DNA of 64,000 nucleotides from Rhodopirellula sp. Its GTDB lineage: Bacteria > Planctomycetota > Planctomycetia > Pirellulales > Pirellulaceae. Numbering within the stretch: the first letter of the stretch is position 1; each line of letters starts with the position of its first letter. Below are positions 1 to 9,662 of the stretch, one piece after another. The notes below the pieces were generated by a model. That model searched no databases. It was not told where the DNA came from and was given only the letters and a program-made list of their open reading frames with translations. The position numbers and the translations under genes were made by a program. The stretch lies in the NCBI GenBank assembly GCA_002690925.1, contig NZGD01000090.1:62001-126000 (forward strand), read 5' to 3'.

Positions 1-1853
1 GTCAGGTTTGGTCCGACAGTCAGTGTTTCTGCTTTCGGTAGATGCCAAGGTAGGGTGACCCAGAAGGAACTACCGCGTCCGAGTTCACTTTCAAAATCTA
101 CTTCGCCCCCAAGGAGTTTTGCCAGTTCTTTTACAATGGACAGTCCAAGGCCTGTTCCTGCGAATTCTCTGGTCAATCCCTCTCCATCCAGAACCTTCCG
201 GCTTTGCCGGAATTTTTGAAAAATAATGGACTGATCCTCACCAGCAATCCCAACGCCGGTATCACTGATGAGCAGCTTGAACCGACCGTTATCAACGTCG
301 CTCACGGTAACCTTGATCATGCCACCTTCAGGGGTGAACTTGATCGCATTGCTAAGTAGATTATTCAGGATCTGACCGAGTTTGTTGGGATCTTGATGAG
401 CTTTTGGAAGATTGTCCGGGACATCGACAGACAACGAAATGTTTTTGTCTTCAGACAGGGACTGAATCATGTCACATTGTGCAGATACGAGGCGGCCGAG
501 TTCAAATTCGCTCGACTTCACTTCCATTTTGCCAGCTTCGACTTTCGCCAGATCGAGGATGTCGTTAATCATTTCGAGAAGCAGTCGTCCACTCTTCCGG
601 ATGTTGGATGCATACCGTCGCTGCTTGTCATTCAACGAATCGATTCCCTGCAGAACCTCCGAAAATCCAATGATGCTGTTGAGTGGTGTCCGTAGCTCGT
701 GACTCATATTAGCAAGAAAATCACTTTTCAACCGATTGGCTTCATAGAGTTGCAGGTTCAATTGCGCAAGCTGATCGACACGTGTGTCTAGTTCGGTATT
801 GACTTCCTGAATCTGATCCTGGGTTTCGGTGAGGTGGCGCAGCATGCGATTGAAGGCATCGGCTAGCTCGCGGAATTCATCCTCGGTTTCAATCGTAGCT
901 CTCTGGTTGGTATCTCCGTGAGTAATGGCATCACTGACATCACGTAGGTGATACATCGGATAAAGGACCAGATGTCGCACAATGGTATGCAGCACAAACA
1001 GTGTCACAGCAACAATCAGCATTCCCAAGGCGACGACGATAGCTCGAATGAAAGTTGTTGATTCTCTTGTGCTCTCGTAGGGCATCGTCACTTTATGCAC
1101 ACGGAAAGGAATCTGAGCCGCGCGTGTTTCGGGAGGGGCGTTCGGGTCAAACGTCGTTTCACTTCCTTTGGCCGTATGGCACAGTTGGCAGCTTTGCTTG
1201 AAGAAGACCGGTATGTAGTAGACACAATTTCCGTCATCCGTTTCATATTCATCGAACAGCGGTTGGTCCAGATTGGGCGTGATCTGGCTCAACGCCTCAT
1301 TTTCGGCGAATTCAATTGGTTCGGTGAGGTCAGGCCGTTGTTCACGTAAGGAATTCGCGTAGAACGTCACTGAATCGCGTCTGAGTTGCTCCAGAATGGC
1401 AGCTTCAATTGGATCATCGGGTGTTTCTCGATTGGGCAGCTTGGTGTACTGCTGAGAATCACTGAGTGAGAGAAATTCGTGCTTGCTCCTTGAGGCTTCA
1501 GCACCTTTGTCCTCATCAAAGCTGTCGCCAGTAACGCTGGCACCAATGATGACTTTTCGAAGGTCGCTGAGCACGGTTTCTGGATCGACCTTTTCAAGGT
1601 CCGGATCAGATCCTGCGGTAACCGTTTCACGTTGATTTTTGGACCACACTGCATCATCGTGAAGTAGCAATAATTGGATGGCGGCAAAGTCTTTTGCGCG
1701 TTGTCGGGTCGTGTTGAGAACCAGTTCACGCCCCAGTTTCTCGACCACAGCAAAGGCACCAAGCATGAGGACCATTAGCGCTGACCCAAAAAAGAGCAGG
1801 CATTTCCGCTCCAGACTCATCGATGCAAAAAGGCCTTTTAGCAGCCGAGTCAT
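1..1853 (-). CDS. Membrane histidine kinase with a haem-c-type sensor domain (3' end outside window)
   Basis: I read this frame by hand from ATG 1851-1853; it stays open to the window edge (617 codons). Order: TM about 18-38; a periplasmic region with a CQLCH motif at residues 222-226 (1176-1190), which fits a Tll0287-like/DUF3365 haem-c sensor; TM about 268-292; HAMP linker; coiled coil about 340-375; DHp domain with H-box FLANMSHELRTPLN (His385); and a HATPase domain with an N-box (LLSNAIKFTP) and G-boxes DTGVGIAG and GTGLGLSIVKEL. The kinase core looks complete, so the missing part may be only a short tail or a receiver domain. The haem motif suggests redox or gas sensing (inference). No partner regulator is visible. 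Confidence 0.88.
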   Translation of the reverse strand, partial: MTRLLKGLFASMSLERKCLLFFGSALMVLMLGAFAVVEKLGRELVLNTTRQRAKDFAAIQLLLLHDDAVWSKNQRETVTAGSDPDLEKVDPETVLSDLRKVIIGASVTGDSFDEDKGAEASRSKHEFLSLSDSQQYTKLPNRETPDDPIEAAILEQLRRDSVTFYANSLREQRPDLTEPIEFAENEALSQITPNLDQPLFDEYETDDGNCVYYIPVFFKQSCQLCHTAKGSETTFDPNAPPETRAAQIPFRVHKVTMPYESTRESTTFIRAIVVALGMLIVAVTLFVLHTIVRHLVLYPMYHLRDVSDAITHGDTNQRATIETEDEFRELADAFNRMLRHLTETQDQIQEVNTELDTRVDQLAQLNLQLYEANRLKSDFLANMSHELRTPLNSIIGFSEVLQGIDSLNDKQRRYASNIRKSGRLLLEMINDILDLAKVEAGKMEVKSSEFELGRLVSAQCDMIQSLSEDKNISLSVDVPDNLPKAHQDPNKLGQILNNLLSNAIKFTPEGGMIKVTVSDVDNGRFKLLISDTGVGIAGEDQSIIFQKFRQSRKVLDGEGLTREFAGTGLGLSIVKELAKLLGGEVDFESELGRGSSFWVTLPWHLPKAETLTVGPNL

Positions 1854-2195
1854 GATTTAGTAGTCATCCGGTCGAGGGTACGAAAGCCCGCATTCAGTTG
1901 AGCCTGACGCAAGAGTGTGACGGAATTTGTGTTTTAATGGCACCCGAATTTGTCGATGGGGGAATGCTCTCCGATTGCCCCCCATTTTAGCTGGTTTTTG
2001 CGTTCTGTGGGTGCATTGCAGGGAATCCAGTGGGCATGTGTTGGTTCCCTGTACCGCAGGTTTAACGGCTTGCAAAGTCTTACTTCTGGTCACCAATTTC
2101 ATTGGTGACTTGACGATGTTGCCACAATGTAGCGTCATTAGGTGCATCCACGTGTGCGGATGCCCATCCAGCGGAACTCGCGAAATACGATTTGA
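1854..2195. other. Intergenic region between histidine kinase and grpB-like gene
   Basis: This 342-bp stretch separates divergent genes and should hold both promoters. The only clear structure is a perfect 9-bp inverted repeat at 2089-2109. Short open frames here match no family I know. Confidence 0.5.
2089..2109. repeat. Perfect inverted repeat (9-bp arms, 3-nt loop)
   Basis: GTCACCAAT, TTC, ATTGGTGAC. No T-run follows on either strand, so an operator or mRNA hairpin upstream of the GrpB-like gene is more likely than a terminator. Its function is unknown. Confidence 0.5.
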
Positions 2196-2747
2196 ATGGA
2201 AGAGAAAACAGTACGTTTGATGCACTATGATCCTCGTTGGCCGCAGGAGTTTCAGCAGACAAAAAGCAGTATTCTGCAAAGTTGTGAGGGTTGGGTTACT
2301 GCCGTTGAGCACGTGGGTAGCACGGCAATTTCGGGACTAATCGCCCGACCTACCATTGATGTACTTGCTGCTGTGGAAGACGCGAATGCCTTGGCAACAG
2401 CAGCCCAATTGATCGAGGGCCTGAACTTCCGAATCAATGATTCGCCTGACTGGTCCACCGAGCCAATCGTTCTTGGTAAACCGCGTCATCTGTCTGTCGC
2501 GCAGCCGGATCCGACGCACTCTGTTTGGCTTGTCATTTACGGATCTGATTGTTGGCAAAGGATGATACGGATGCGGGATTGGTTACGGGACAACAAGGAA
2601 ACGGCGGTCCGTTTTGAGGAAGCCAAAGTTGCACGTTGGCGAAGCGGCGAGGGTGAACTGTCGTCTTACGAGTCGGACAAAGCACTTTTCTTTGCCCACT
2701 TGGAAGATCAGATGGAAGCAGCCCGGCGATCAGGTGATAGGCATTAA
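2196..2747 (+). CDS. GrpB-like nucleotidyltransferase-fold protein (UPF0157)
   Basis: The 183-aa protein has the GrpB/UPF0157 hallmarks: an N-terminal YDPRWPQEF block, the EHVGSTAI motif (about residues 39-46) followed by a PTIDVL strand, and a C-terminal RDWLRDN block. The family has a nucleotidyltransferase-like fold and usually runs 170-190 aa, so this is full length. Substrates are largely unknown; some members are fused to dephospho-CoA kinase, but no coaE lies next to this one. It appears to be transcribed alone. Confidence 0.85.
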   Translation: MEEKTVRLMHYDPRWPQEFQQTKSSILQSCEGWVTAVEHVGSTAISGLIARPTIDVLAAVEDANALATAAQLIEGLNFRINDSPDWSTEPIVLGKPRHLSVAQPDPTHSVWLVIYGSDCWQRMIRMRDWLRDNKETAVRFEEAKVARWRSGEGELSSYESDKALFFAHLEDQMEAARRSGDRH

Positions 2748-2963
2748 TCAAGACCTGCAATGGGCGTGGTGACCCATCTCTCAGATGGTCCCCCCCAGCC
2801 AATCAGGGCAACCCAGCGATTGTTTGTACTTCCCACGTTTCATGGAGATGCGGTTACTTTCACTGCTTGTCATAGTGCGTTGGGGTCGTTCGGATGAGTA
2901 TAATGGGCACTTCACTACTCCTCTGATCTAGTTTCTTGACCCTCTGAACCGTGATCCCTTTCC

Positions 2964-4616
2964 ATGCCCAGGAGCCGACTTGGACCACTCGCGATCGAAG
3001 CGAAACTTGGTGACCATCCGTCCCAGAGTTCGGTGTGGCGGGCGGTTCATGTGCAGCTCAAGCGAGCTGTCGCCGTCAAAGTGTTTGCTGCGCCTTTTGG
3101 TGGCACGCCAGAAGCTCGTGCTGCATTTGCGGCGGAATGGGATCTGCTAAAGCAAATTCAACATCCAGCCATTGTCCGCTGTTACGGTGGTGGTTTTGAG
3201 GAAACAGACGCCTACTTGGCCCATGAACTAATCGAGGGACCGACCTTGGCTAGTGAGCTGGAACGCCGCTCGCGTCTTTCGTGGGAATCCGTTTTGGACC
3301 TCGCTGAAGCTTTGACAGGCGCATTGGAATCATTGCACGATCAAGAAATTGTGTATGGAGTCTTGCATCCGGAAAAGGTTTTATTTGCAGGTTTAAGCCC
3401 GGTTTTGGTTGATGTTCGTGTAAACAGGGCGAGCTCGTTGTACCTCACCAATCGTGCGGTAACACCCGATGAAATGACGTTTTGGTCGCCCGAGCTGGCT
3501 GAAAATACAAATGCGTATTCGGTTCACAGTGATTTGTATTCATTGGGTGCGACTCTCTACAAGGCTTTGACAGGGCGCGCGGTCGTTTCTGGCCACTCTG
3601 TCGAAGAAGTGCGCGGGAATGTTTTTTACGAAACTCCCGAGAGTCCTGCTTCGATTGTCATGGACTGCCCCGTATGGCTCGACAAGCTGATCATGCAAAT
3701 GCTTGAGAAAGATCCTAAGGATCGTCCGCATGGTGCTGCTGCGGTAACGCTGGCTTTAAAAGAGGTGCGACGTCGATCCATGTCACGTGCCGGTGTGGCT
3801 GAACACGTTTCTCACGGGTTCAGCCCGCTTAATGTCACCGACCAGAAAGAAAGGGATGAAGCCCGTATTCTGCTGGGACACGGTGCGTTGGAAGTTGAGG
3901 ACGATGAAAGCGACGTTAAGCCTGAATGGTACGATCGAGCAATCGTTCTCGTTCTTGGGCTGATCCTTATCGCTTCAATGATCACCTATGCAGTTTGGCC
4001 ATTGAATGAAACTCAAATGAAGAGTCGAGCAGAAGAGTTGTTGACGCGTGACAGCCGGAACGCCTTGAATCAGGCTAAGGTCCGTTTCCTCATTCCCATG
4101 CTCGAGAAGTATCCTGACGGAGAGCATGTTGCTTGGGTCGAGGAGCAATTGGAACGTGTCGAGATGATTCAGGCTGAGCATGTTTTGAAAGTCAAGTTGA
4201 AAACCAATCGACCGTTATCCAACGAGGGCGAACGACTTTACGCGGAAGCTTACGAGTTTGAAAAGTTTGGTGATGTGTCCACCGCGTTGGATCGGTATCG
4301 CAGCATGGAGACGTTGCTCGCTGATGATGATACTTACAAACCATTCGTCAATTTGGCACGAAGGCAGATCGCAAGCATTGAGGAGAATGGTGTGGAACAG
4401 GGTGAAGCTGCACGAATCATTCAAAGCAAGCTTGATCAAGCAGAGGAATCCCTCCAGAATGGAAACAGCATTGCAGCCCGTAAAATCTGGTACAGCATCG
4501 TTGACCTCTATGGCAATAACGGTAATGTTGCACCACTTGTTTCAAAGGCGCAGAAACTGATCGCCGATAACGGTATCGCCGATAACGGTATCCAAGAGCA
4601 GGAGCCAACGGAGTGA
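2964..4616 (+). CDS. Membrane-anchored Ser/Thr kinase-like protein, predicted pseudokinase
   Basis: The 550-aa protein has a Hanks-type kinase fold at about residues 5-270, one TM helix (about 325-346), and a 200-residue helical C-terminal region, probably extracytoplasmic and TPR-like. The VAIK-type lysine is present (AVKVF, Lys39), but the catalytic loop reads YGVLHPEKVLF (131-141). The HRD Asp is therefore Val, the loop Lys is His and the Asn is Lys. The Mg-binding DFG reads DVR (150-152). The helix after the activation segment (HSDLYSLGATLYKALTG) is intact. It probably cannot phosphorylate and acts as a scaffold or sensor (inference). Its stop overlaps the next gene's start, so the two are likely co-translated. 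Confidence 0.87.
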   Translation: MPRSRLGPLAIEAKLGDHPSQSSVWRAVHVQLKRAVAVKVFAAPFGGTPEARAAFAAEWDLLKQIQHPAIVRCYGGGFEETDAYLAHELIEGPTLASELERRSRLSWESVLDLAEALTGALESLHDQEIVYGVLHPEKVLFAGLSPVLVDVRVNRASSLYLTNRAVTPDEMTFWSPELAENTNAYSVHSDLYSLGATLYKALTGRAVVSGHSVEEVRGNVFYETPESPASIVMDCPVWLDKLIMQMLEKDPKDRPHGAAAVTLALKEVRRRSMSRAGVAEHVSHGFSPLNVTDQKERDEARILLGHGALEVEDDESDVKPEWYDRAIVLVLGLILIASMITYAVWPLNETQMKSRAEELLTRDSRNALNQAKVRFLIPMLEKYPDGEHVAWVEEQLERVEMIQAEHVLKVKLKTNRPLSNEGERLYAEAYEFEKFGDVSTALDRYRSMETLLADDDTYKPFVNLARRQIASIEENGVEQGEAARIIQSKLDQAEESLQNGNSIAARKIWYSIVDLYGNNGNVAPLVSKAQKLIADNGIADNGIQEQEPTE

Positions 4617-4960
4617 CTCAGCAAGATGATTTTGGTTCTGCCATTGAGGCGCAACTTGTGGTCCCTTCCAGTGCTGGCGCCCCGATGGATGCTTCCACTT
4701 TGTCTGATAGACAAGGTTCTTTTGGTAAAGCACCGGCAGGCTATGGTGGTGCAGACAAGCTGATTCAGAGCAAGCTTGCCGTGCTGGCCTGCTTGTTTCT
4801 TGTAACCGGTTTCCTCGGGTTACCGTTGCTTTGGATGAATCGTAGATTCAGTGCAGCAGAGCGGTTCCTATGGGCGTTTGCCGTGACAATTTATACGCTC
4901 GTTCTTATCGGGCTTGTTGGAGCTATTGTTATCTGGTGCTACAAACAGCTTATGGGTTAA
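4613..4960 (+). CDS. Small membrane protein coupled to the pseudokinase
   Basis: I do not recognise this 115-aa protein. It starts with GTG inside the stop of the preceding gene (GTGA overlap), which indicates translational coupling. After a polar N-terminal 50 residues it has two hydrophobic segments (about 55-75 and 88-110) separated by a short basic loop (LWMNRRFSAAERF). It could be a partner of the pseudokinase in the membrane; that rests only on gene position. Confidence 0.7.
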   Translation: MTQQDDFGSAIEAQLVVPSSAGAPMDASTLSDRQGSFGKAPAGYGGADKLIQSKLAVLACLFLVTGFLGLPLLWMNRRFSAAERFLWAFAVTIYTLVLIGLVGAIVIWCYKQLMG

Positions 4961-5009
4961 GCAATCGCTTGGGATTGCGGGAACCAGCCCATCAGATGCA
5001 TGGGTTTCT

Positions 5010-6386
5010 TTAATTGAGCCTTGTTTTCCAGCGGTCAATCTGAAGTCGCACCTGATCTGGCGCTGTGGATCCATAACTGACAAACGCAGCAACCGAATTT
5101 TTGCATCCGAGAGAATCGAAAACGGTTGCGTCAATTTCAGGCGCGTGGTTTTGCAGTAGTTCCAATGGCAGTTCAGCCAGTGGCACATCTCTCTGCATCG
5201 CTTCACCAACGATCGCACCAACCAGGTGATGGGCACGTCTTTGTGGCACGCCTTTATCAATCATCCATTCCATCAGGGTAGTCGCATCGAGATAGCCACG
5301 CTCCAGTCGACTTTCGATAGATTCATGCTGTAGTTTGCTTCCCGCCACAATTGGGGCGGCCAATTCAAGCATTGCCAAGACGGTGTCGAAAGAATCGAAC
5401 AAAGGTGGTTTGTCTTCCTGTAAATCGCGGTTGTACGCCAACGGCAGATTTTTCACTAACAGCATCAATGTTTGCAGGTTGCCCATAACCCTTGCTGATT
5501 TTCCCCGAGTCAGTTCGAGTGTATCCGGATTGACTTTCTGAGGCATGATGCTGCTTCCGGTACAGAACTGTTGAGGGATCTTGATGAAGTTGTATTCCAC
5601 CGTGCTCCATAAAATCCATTCCTCGGCCCAGCCACTCAGGTGGGAGGCAATGGTCGCCAGCACAAATGCACTCTCCAACATGAAATCGCGATCGCTACTG
5701 GTGTCAAGGCTGTTCGCAGTGACACCTTCGAAGTCCAATTGGCGGGCTGTCTGTTGTCGATCAATCGGAAGCGTTGTCCCGGCGACCGCGGCAATCCCAA
5801 GACTGCATTGATTGACTCTGCGTCGGCAGTCTGCGATCCGTTCACGGTCTCGCTGGAATTTTTCGATGTATGCGAGCCAGTAATGAGAGGCCAGTACAGG
5901 TTGAGCCCGCTGCAAATGGGTGTATGCCGGAAGAATGATATCAAAATCACTGTCACATCGACTTAAAAATGCACGTTGCAATGTTTCTAGCCGCGCATCG
6001 ATGCCGTCGAGTGCCTCACGAACCCACATGCGGATATCCGTGCTGACTTGGTCATTTCTGCTTCGAGCGGTATGCAATTTCCGACCCACATCACCGATCC
6101 GGTCAATCAAGGCTTGCTCGACATGCATGTGGATGTCTTCCAGCTCAAACCGAAACGGGAGTTGGTCATTGTCAATTTCGGATTGAATTTCGACCAAAGT
6201 GTCGCGAATGAGCGAAAATTCTTTCTCAGTCAATAAACCGACACTGGACAGCATCTCTGCGTGTGCGATCGAACCACGAATATCCTGCCGATACAGTCGG
6301 CTGTCGAAACTGATGCTCTCAGCAAAGGCTTCAAGCCGTTCATCGGTGCTGGCTTGGAAAACACCACTTCGGGAGGGGCTTTTCAC
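5010..6386 (-). CDS. argH: Argininosuccinate lyase
   Basis: The protein splits argininosuccinate into arginine and fumarate, the last step of arginine synthesis, in the cytoplasm. At 458 aa it has the usual family length. Visible signatures are the fumarase/aspartase-superfamily signature GSSIMPQKVNPD, the TARSRNDQVSTD block and HLQRAQPV. The start at 6386 gives a conventional N terminus leading into the SRLYRQDIRGSIAHA block. No other arg gene is adjacent, so the arginine genes appear dispersed. Confidence 0.96.
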   Translation of the reverse strand: MKSPSRSGVFQASTDERLEAFAESISFDSRLYRQDIRGSIAHAEMLSSVGLLTEKEFSLIRDTLVEIQSEIDNDQLPFRFELEDIHMHVEQALIDRIGDVGRKLHTARSRNDQVSTDIRMWVREALDGIDARLETLQRAFLSRCDSDFDIILPAYTHLQRAQPVLASHYWLAYIEKFQRDRERIADCRRRVNQCSLGIAAVAGTTLPIDRQQTARQLDFEGVTANSLDTSSDRDFMLESAFVLATIASHLSGWAEEWILWSTVEYNFIKIPQQFCTGSSIMPQKVNPDTLELTRGKSARVMGNLQTLMLLVKNLPLAYNRDLQEDKPPLFDSFDTVLAMLELAAPIVAGSKLQHESIESRLERGYLDATTLMEWMIDKGVPQRRAHHLVGAIVGEAMQRDVPLAELPLELLQNHAPEIDATVFDSLGCKNSVAAFVSYGSTAPDQVRLQIDRWKTRLN

Positions 6387-6910
6387 GGATCGATTGTCCC
6401 AATTGCTTCGGGTTCTTAATAATGCACGAGGCTCGTGCGGTCACTCTGACTCTCCATTATCACAGACATGCAGAGAATGACGACCCCGCTCATTCAGAAA
6501 CCTGAGAACGCCAGGGACTGAGGTTTTTACATGACAAGGCGTCCATGTTCGGATTTTGATCCAATGCCCTGTAAAGCCGTCGAAGCCGTTGAAGGTTATC
6601 TATCTGTGGTCAGATTCACTCAGGTTTGACAGATTTGAAAGTCTGAAGGCAGTGAGGCCGAAAGGTGGTCGCTGGTTCGTAATTGGCAGCTTCGGGTACT
6701 GGAGTTTTTGCAACATTCTCTGCAACAATGACCCGCGCCGTGGAATCGGCAGTATCGATGGATGCTCACTCGGGAGCAACGAACGTCCTTGAGGATGAGA
6801 CGGGATATAACAAAGGTTCAATTGACATGTTCGGACTTCACTTAAACCAGCCTACTGAAACAAGTCCCAAGACTGCGGCACGGACGATCACCCTCAACTT
6901 GAAAATCGAT
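6387..6910. other. Long upstream region of the 909-aa gene
   Basis: These 524 bp lie between divergent genes. The downstream reading frame is open back to 6683, but those 76 extra codons have no homology I recognise and would bury the signal peptide, so I treat them as untranslated. No RNA or repeat was recognised. Confidence 0.45.
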
Positions 6911-9640
6911 ATGCGAATTCTCTCTCAACAATCCTGTGGCCGCATCCAACAGCCTTCATTGAGCCATTTCGTGCTTGCTACCTTTTTTCTGGCATGTGCT
7001 ACTTGCGCGAGAGCGAACGATGTTTTTATTACGGCAGCCGTTGGCACGCCGTTTGGGGCGGCGACGATTGAAATGCCTCTCGATGCCGCCATGTTTGGCC
7101 GGACTTTTCCTGCACTCAGAGTGAGTGGTGGGGATGGCCGCGTCTTGTACCCTGTCTCGAACGATCTGGTCACCACCGGCCGACCCTCCGAACGACCTGT
7201 TCCTCAAGCTGGTGGAGGTCGACTTTTGAATCGGGTGGGCGGTTTGATTCGCGAGCTCGCAAGTGGTGATCAGGAATTGAACCAGACTGTTGCTCGCAGG
7301 GTTTCGTTCCTGTTTACAGGTTCCGAGCCGCTAACAGTTACCGTCACCGATGATCGCGGTGTGATTGGTAATTACTCTGTCGTGCCACAACAGGATCAGA
7401 CTGTTCATACAAGCGTCCTCAAGACATGGTGGACAGGTTACACAAATGCAGTTCAATCGCTTGTTTTGACATCCGAACAACCAGCCGCTGTGCAACTGTA
7501 CCTGGTCGCGATGTTAGCCAGACGCACGGGCTTACCTCTGCCCACTTGGTATAACGAGTCAGGGCAAGCAGAAGACCAGTTGTTGAGCACATTGCAATTG
7601 ATTGGCGGCGCTGCTGGGGTTGGTGAGTCGATATTTGCAGAGGCTGCGGTCGAAACAAGGCCACCACAATTGGCGACTGAGCCTCTGCCTGCACCACCGC
7701 GTTGGATCCCTGAAATTGTTCCTTCAGATGTCAAGACTGCAATTGTTGAGCCAATTGCCACAAAGGTTCCACCGGACTGTTTCTATATCCGGTACGGCTC
7801 TTTCCAAAACTATTTGTGGTTTCAGGATTTGACTGATGAGTATGGCGGTGACATCACGCGAATGATCACGTTGAGAGGTCTTGTGAATGATAGTACTGAA
7901 CGACTTGAAACCCAGCTGAACATGAAAATGACACAGTTATCCCGCATGCTGGGCGGTACTGTGATTGAGGATCAAGCGCTCATTGGAAGAGATCTGTTTT
8001 TGACTGATGGTGCAAGCATGGGAGTATTGATCAAGTCGAGAAATGCATTCCTGCTTACCACCTCAATCAAGAATGATCGTACCAAGCTCGCGCAGGCGGA
8101 TACGACAGTCACATTAGAAGATTTCCAAATCAACGGCCGGGAAGTCAGTTTGCTGAGCACCGCAGACAACCGCATTCGCTCATTTTTTACGCAGGATGGA
8201 AACTACATCTTTGTCAGCAACAGTCGCAAGCTGACTGAGCAATTCATCGAGGTTGCTAAGTCAGGGAAGTCGCTTGCCAAGACACCTGAATTCATGCTTG
8301 CCAGGAAGTTAATGCCTCTCGAGCGTGACGATACGATTTTTGCTTATTTTTCTCCAGCAATGCTTCGCGGTTTGGTTTCACCGGAATATCTGATCGAGTT
8401 GCGTCGCCGGATGTTTGCCAAGGCAGATATCTCTCTTGTCCAACTGGCCAGAATGGCGGGCGCTATGGAGAGAAAATTAAAGCCAAGCGATTTGGGTGTT
8501 GAGCAGTTGATCGCGGCTGGAATGCTGCCACCTAATTTCGGTAGTCGATCAGATGGCAGCGGTGTGTTTGAATTGAACAACGCCGCACTGGATACGATGC
8601 GCGGTGCTCGGGGCAGTTTTCTGCCAATCGCTGATGTGGAAATCAAATCAGTAACACCGGATGAGTTTGCTTGGTACAGTGAGATTGCGAACGAATACAC
8701 CAACCGATTTGCCAGCATGGACCCGATCATGCTGGGAATCCACCGTGACGATGATCGAGATCCTAATTCAAATCGTGAACGGCTTACGATTCACGCCGAG
8801 GTTGCGCCATTTAATCCAGGTAAGTACGGTAAATATGCTCAGCAACTTGGGCCACCTACGCAGGTGGCGATGCAATTCGCGCCTGATGACATCATTTCAC
8901 TGCAAGCCCATGTTGCTTCCGAGCAGCTTGGTCCACCCACGCATTTATTTGCAGCGATCAAGGATACGGTACCTCCCACGCCTGAGCAGTTTGAGGGCAT
9001 CATCAAAGCCTATCTCTCCTTGCGGCAATTACCGGGATACCTCGGTGCCTGGCCACAGCCAAGTACACTCGATCGTCTCCCTCTTGGTTTAGGGCGTGGC
9101 CAACCGGTGGGGCCCGGGATGAGTCGTCTTCTGGGCGGGTTATATCGGTTCACAGATGGTAAGTTCAGTATCCTTTCGTTTCAGCCAGAAGTGATCACCC
9201 AGAGCTTGCCGTTTTTGGCGGCCACAGATGATCCCACACCAGCACAAATTCGAGCCAATGTAGGTGATTTGAATGGAAGTCAGTTGGAGGGCTGGGCGAA
9301 TGGCCAACTGTACGCCAGATCCCGTATCAGTAGTGTTGCCACAGCGCAGTTCCTTGATTCAATCACCCGCCAGTTCCAGTTGACACCAGACGAGGTGCTT
9401 TCAACGGTGAAGAGCATTCTTGGAGCTGATGTGCAATGTAGTCTTGGCGGTCAATACGAGTGGTCAGAGCAGCGAGGGCAATGGCAAAGTACCGCGTGGA
9501 ACGGGCCACTGGCGAGTCCGATAGCACCAGTTGATTATGTCGCACCGGCAATGAAGTGGTTTCGCGGGGCTAACATTTCCGTCACACAGTTTGACGATCG
9601 AGTGATCGCAGACGCGATCATCACTTTGGCACGTGAATGA
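6911..9640 (+). CDS. Large exported protein of unknown function
   Basis: I chose ATG 6911 because it places a signal peptide at the N terminus: a basic start, the hydrophobic stretch HFVLATFFLACATC, and a cleavage site near ARA-ND. An in-frame ATG at 6683 would add 76 residues. The mature protein (about 870 aa) has no TM helix and resembles large planctomycete-only proteins with repeated alpha/beta layers, but I cannot name a domain. No catalytic motif was seen. Periplasmic or cell-surface location is inferred. Confidence 0.75.
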   Translation: MRILSQQSCGRIQQPSLSHFVLATFFLACATCARANDVFITAAVGTPFGAATIEMPLDAAMFGRTFPALRVSGGDGRVLYPVSNDLVTTGRPSERPVPQAGGGRLLNRVGGLIRELASGDQELNQTVARRVSFLFTGSEPLTVTVTDDRGVIGNYSVVPQQDQTVHTSVLKTWWTGYTNAVQSLVLTSEQPAAVQLYLVAMLARRTGLPLPTWYNESGQAEDQLLSTLQLIGGAAGVGESIFAEAAVETRPPQLATEPLPAPPRWIPEIVPSDVKTAIVEPIATKVPPDCFYIRYGSFQNYLWFQDLTDEYGGDITRMITLRGLVNDSTERLETQLNMKMTQLSRMLGGTVIEDQALIGRDLFLTDGASMGVLIKSRNAFLLTTSIKNDRTKLAQADTTVTLEDFQINGREVSLLSTADNRIRSFFTQDGNYIFVSNSRKLTEQFIEVAKSGKSLAKTPEFMLARKLMPLERDDTIFAYFSPAMLRGLVSPEYLIELRRRMFAKADISLVQLARMAGAMERKLKPSDLGVEQLIAAGMLPPNFGSRSDGSGVFELNNAALDTMRGARGSFLPIADVEIKSVTPDEFAWYSEIANEYTNRFASMDPIMLGIHRDDDRDPNSNRERLTIHAEVAPFNPGKYGKYAQQLGPPTQVAMQFAPDDIISLQAHVASEQLGPPTHLFAAIKDTVPPTPEQFEGIIKAYLSLRQLPGYLGAWPQPSTLDRLPLGLGRGQPVGPGMSRLLGGLYRFTDGKFSILSFQPEVITQSLPFLAATDDPTPAQIRANVGDLNGSQLEGWANGQLYARSRISSVATAQFLDSITRQFQLTPDEVLSTVKSILGADVQCSLGGQYEWSEQRGQWQSTAWNGPLASPIAPVDYVAPAMKWFRGANISVTQFDDRVIADAIITLARE

Positions 9641-9662
9641 GCATCTATAGTAGGGACAGCGT

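Noticed and set aside
1927-2220. 97-codon ORF upstream of the GrpB-like gene
   Set aside because: Cys-rich, no domain or signal, overlaps the GrpB start.
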